Assembly: GCA_038501195.1 (NCBI GenBank)
Contig: JBBPUQ010000005.1
Span: forward strand, 3,348,001-3,412,000
DNA: 64,000 nucleotides
Reading direction: 5' to 3'
DNA from: Nemania diffusa
Taxonomy: Eukaryota > Ascomycota > Sordariomycetes > Xylariales > Xylariaceae
Below are positions 63,816 to 64,000 of this stretch, in pieces. Made by a program: the position numbers and the translations under genes. Below the pieces are notes generated by a model. It saw only the letters and a program-made list of their open reading frames with translations, searched no databases and had not been told where the DNA came from. Numbering within the stretch: position 1 is the first letter of the stretch; each line of letters begins with the position of its first letter.

Positions 63816-64000
63816 GTAAAAAGGCCCTTGCTAAGGTGTGTGCCTTAAGCCTTATTAAACAACCTATTCTATTTAGCTACCTAGGTTCATTGCTACCTAG
63901 GTACATTTAGATCAAACAACGTTGATAATTAGAGCTGAAATATGACAGTAACAAGGTTTAAATAAGCTATGCAGACTAAATCAACTTCATCAAGACAAAT

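Noticed and set aside
22547..64000. Starship giant transposon
   Set aside because: No captain (DUF3435-type tyrosine recombinase) gene was recognised in the window. It could lie outside, so only the claim, not the possibility, is rejected.
1..64000. tRNA, rRNA and telomere repeats
   Set aside because: I looked for tRNA arm consensus (GGTTCGAATCC type), conserved rRNA strings and TTAGGG runs and found none convincing. A tRNAscan/Infernal run would be decisive.

Overview
The window looks like nuclear DNA of a filamentous ascomycete (Pezizomycotina). The left-hand genes are housekeeping eukaryotic genes cut by short (about 50 to 400 bp) GT-AG introns, and their proteins are of fungal type. There is no bacterial-style operon structure. 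The species cannot be read from the sequence.

Region 1 (1 to about 14.2 kb) is ordinary core genome. It holds an SR-type splicing factor (529-1760), a mitochondrial carrier (3943-5226), a GPR1/FUN34/YaaH acetate-transporter family protein (8837-10024), ribosomal protein eL18 (10722-11727) and an SRAP/HMCES abasic-site repair protein (12452-14142). I reconstructed the exon structures of all five by reading splice sites and keeping the frame. The spaces between them hold no recognisable genes.

Region 2 (about 14.2 to 22.5 kb) is gene-poor. After one hypothetical gene (15845-16537) comes a graveyard of truncated pieces, all on the minus strand. They include copies of the 5' end of the helicase-like gene at 32-34.5 kb and of the gene at 24-26 kb, plus an ankyrin relic and an unidentified ORF.

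Region 3 (about 22.5 to 64 kb) is a large accessory block. It carries about twelve long ORFs, nearly all uninterrupted, with GC-rich coding sequence in AT-rich surroundings. The proteins are large coiled coils, an RGG protein, nuclear-signal/acidic-tail proteins, a helicase-fold protein without catalytic residues, and F-box and ankyrin proteins. Most match no family I can name. Two of them (698 and 533 residues) are distant paralogues.

The striking feature is non-coding. Seven intergenic arrays are built from a 15-bp palindrome, ATTGTAG(G/C)CTACAAT, repeated at exactly 20-bp spacing in clusters of two to four. Shared linkers separate the clusters, and some arrays fold into long perfect inverted repeats. 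Two other shared modules accompany the genes: a GC-hairpin-plus-T-tract element 3' of at least five genes, and a roughly 100-bp block next to several arrays. Unrelated coding sequences with common non-coding flanks look like gene cassettes of one undescribed locus, element or regulatory system. Its function is inference only; no transposase, integrase or reverse transcriptase was recognised.
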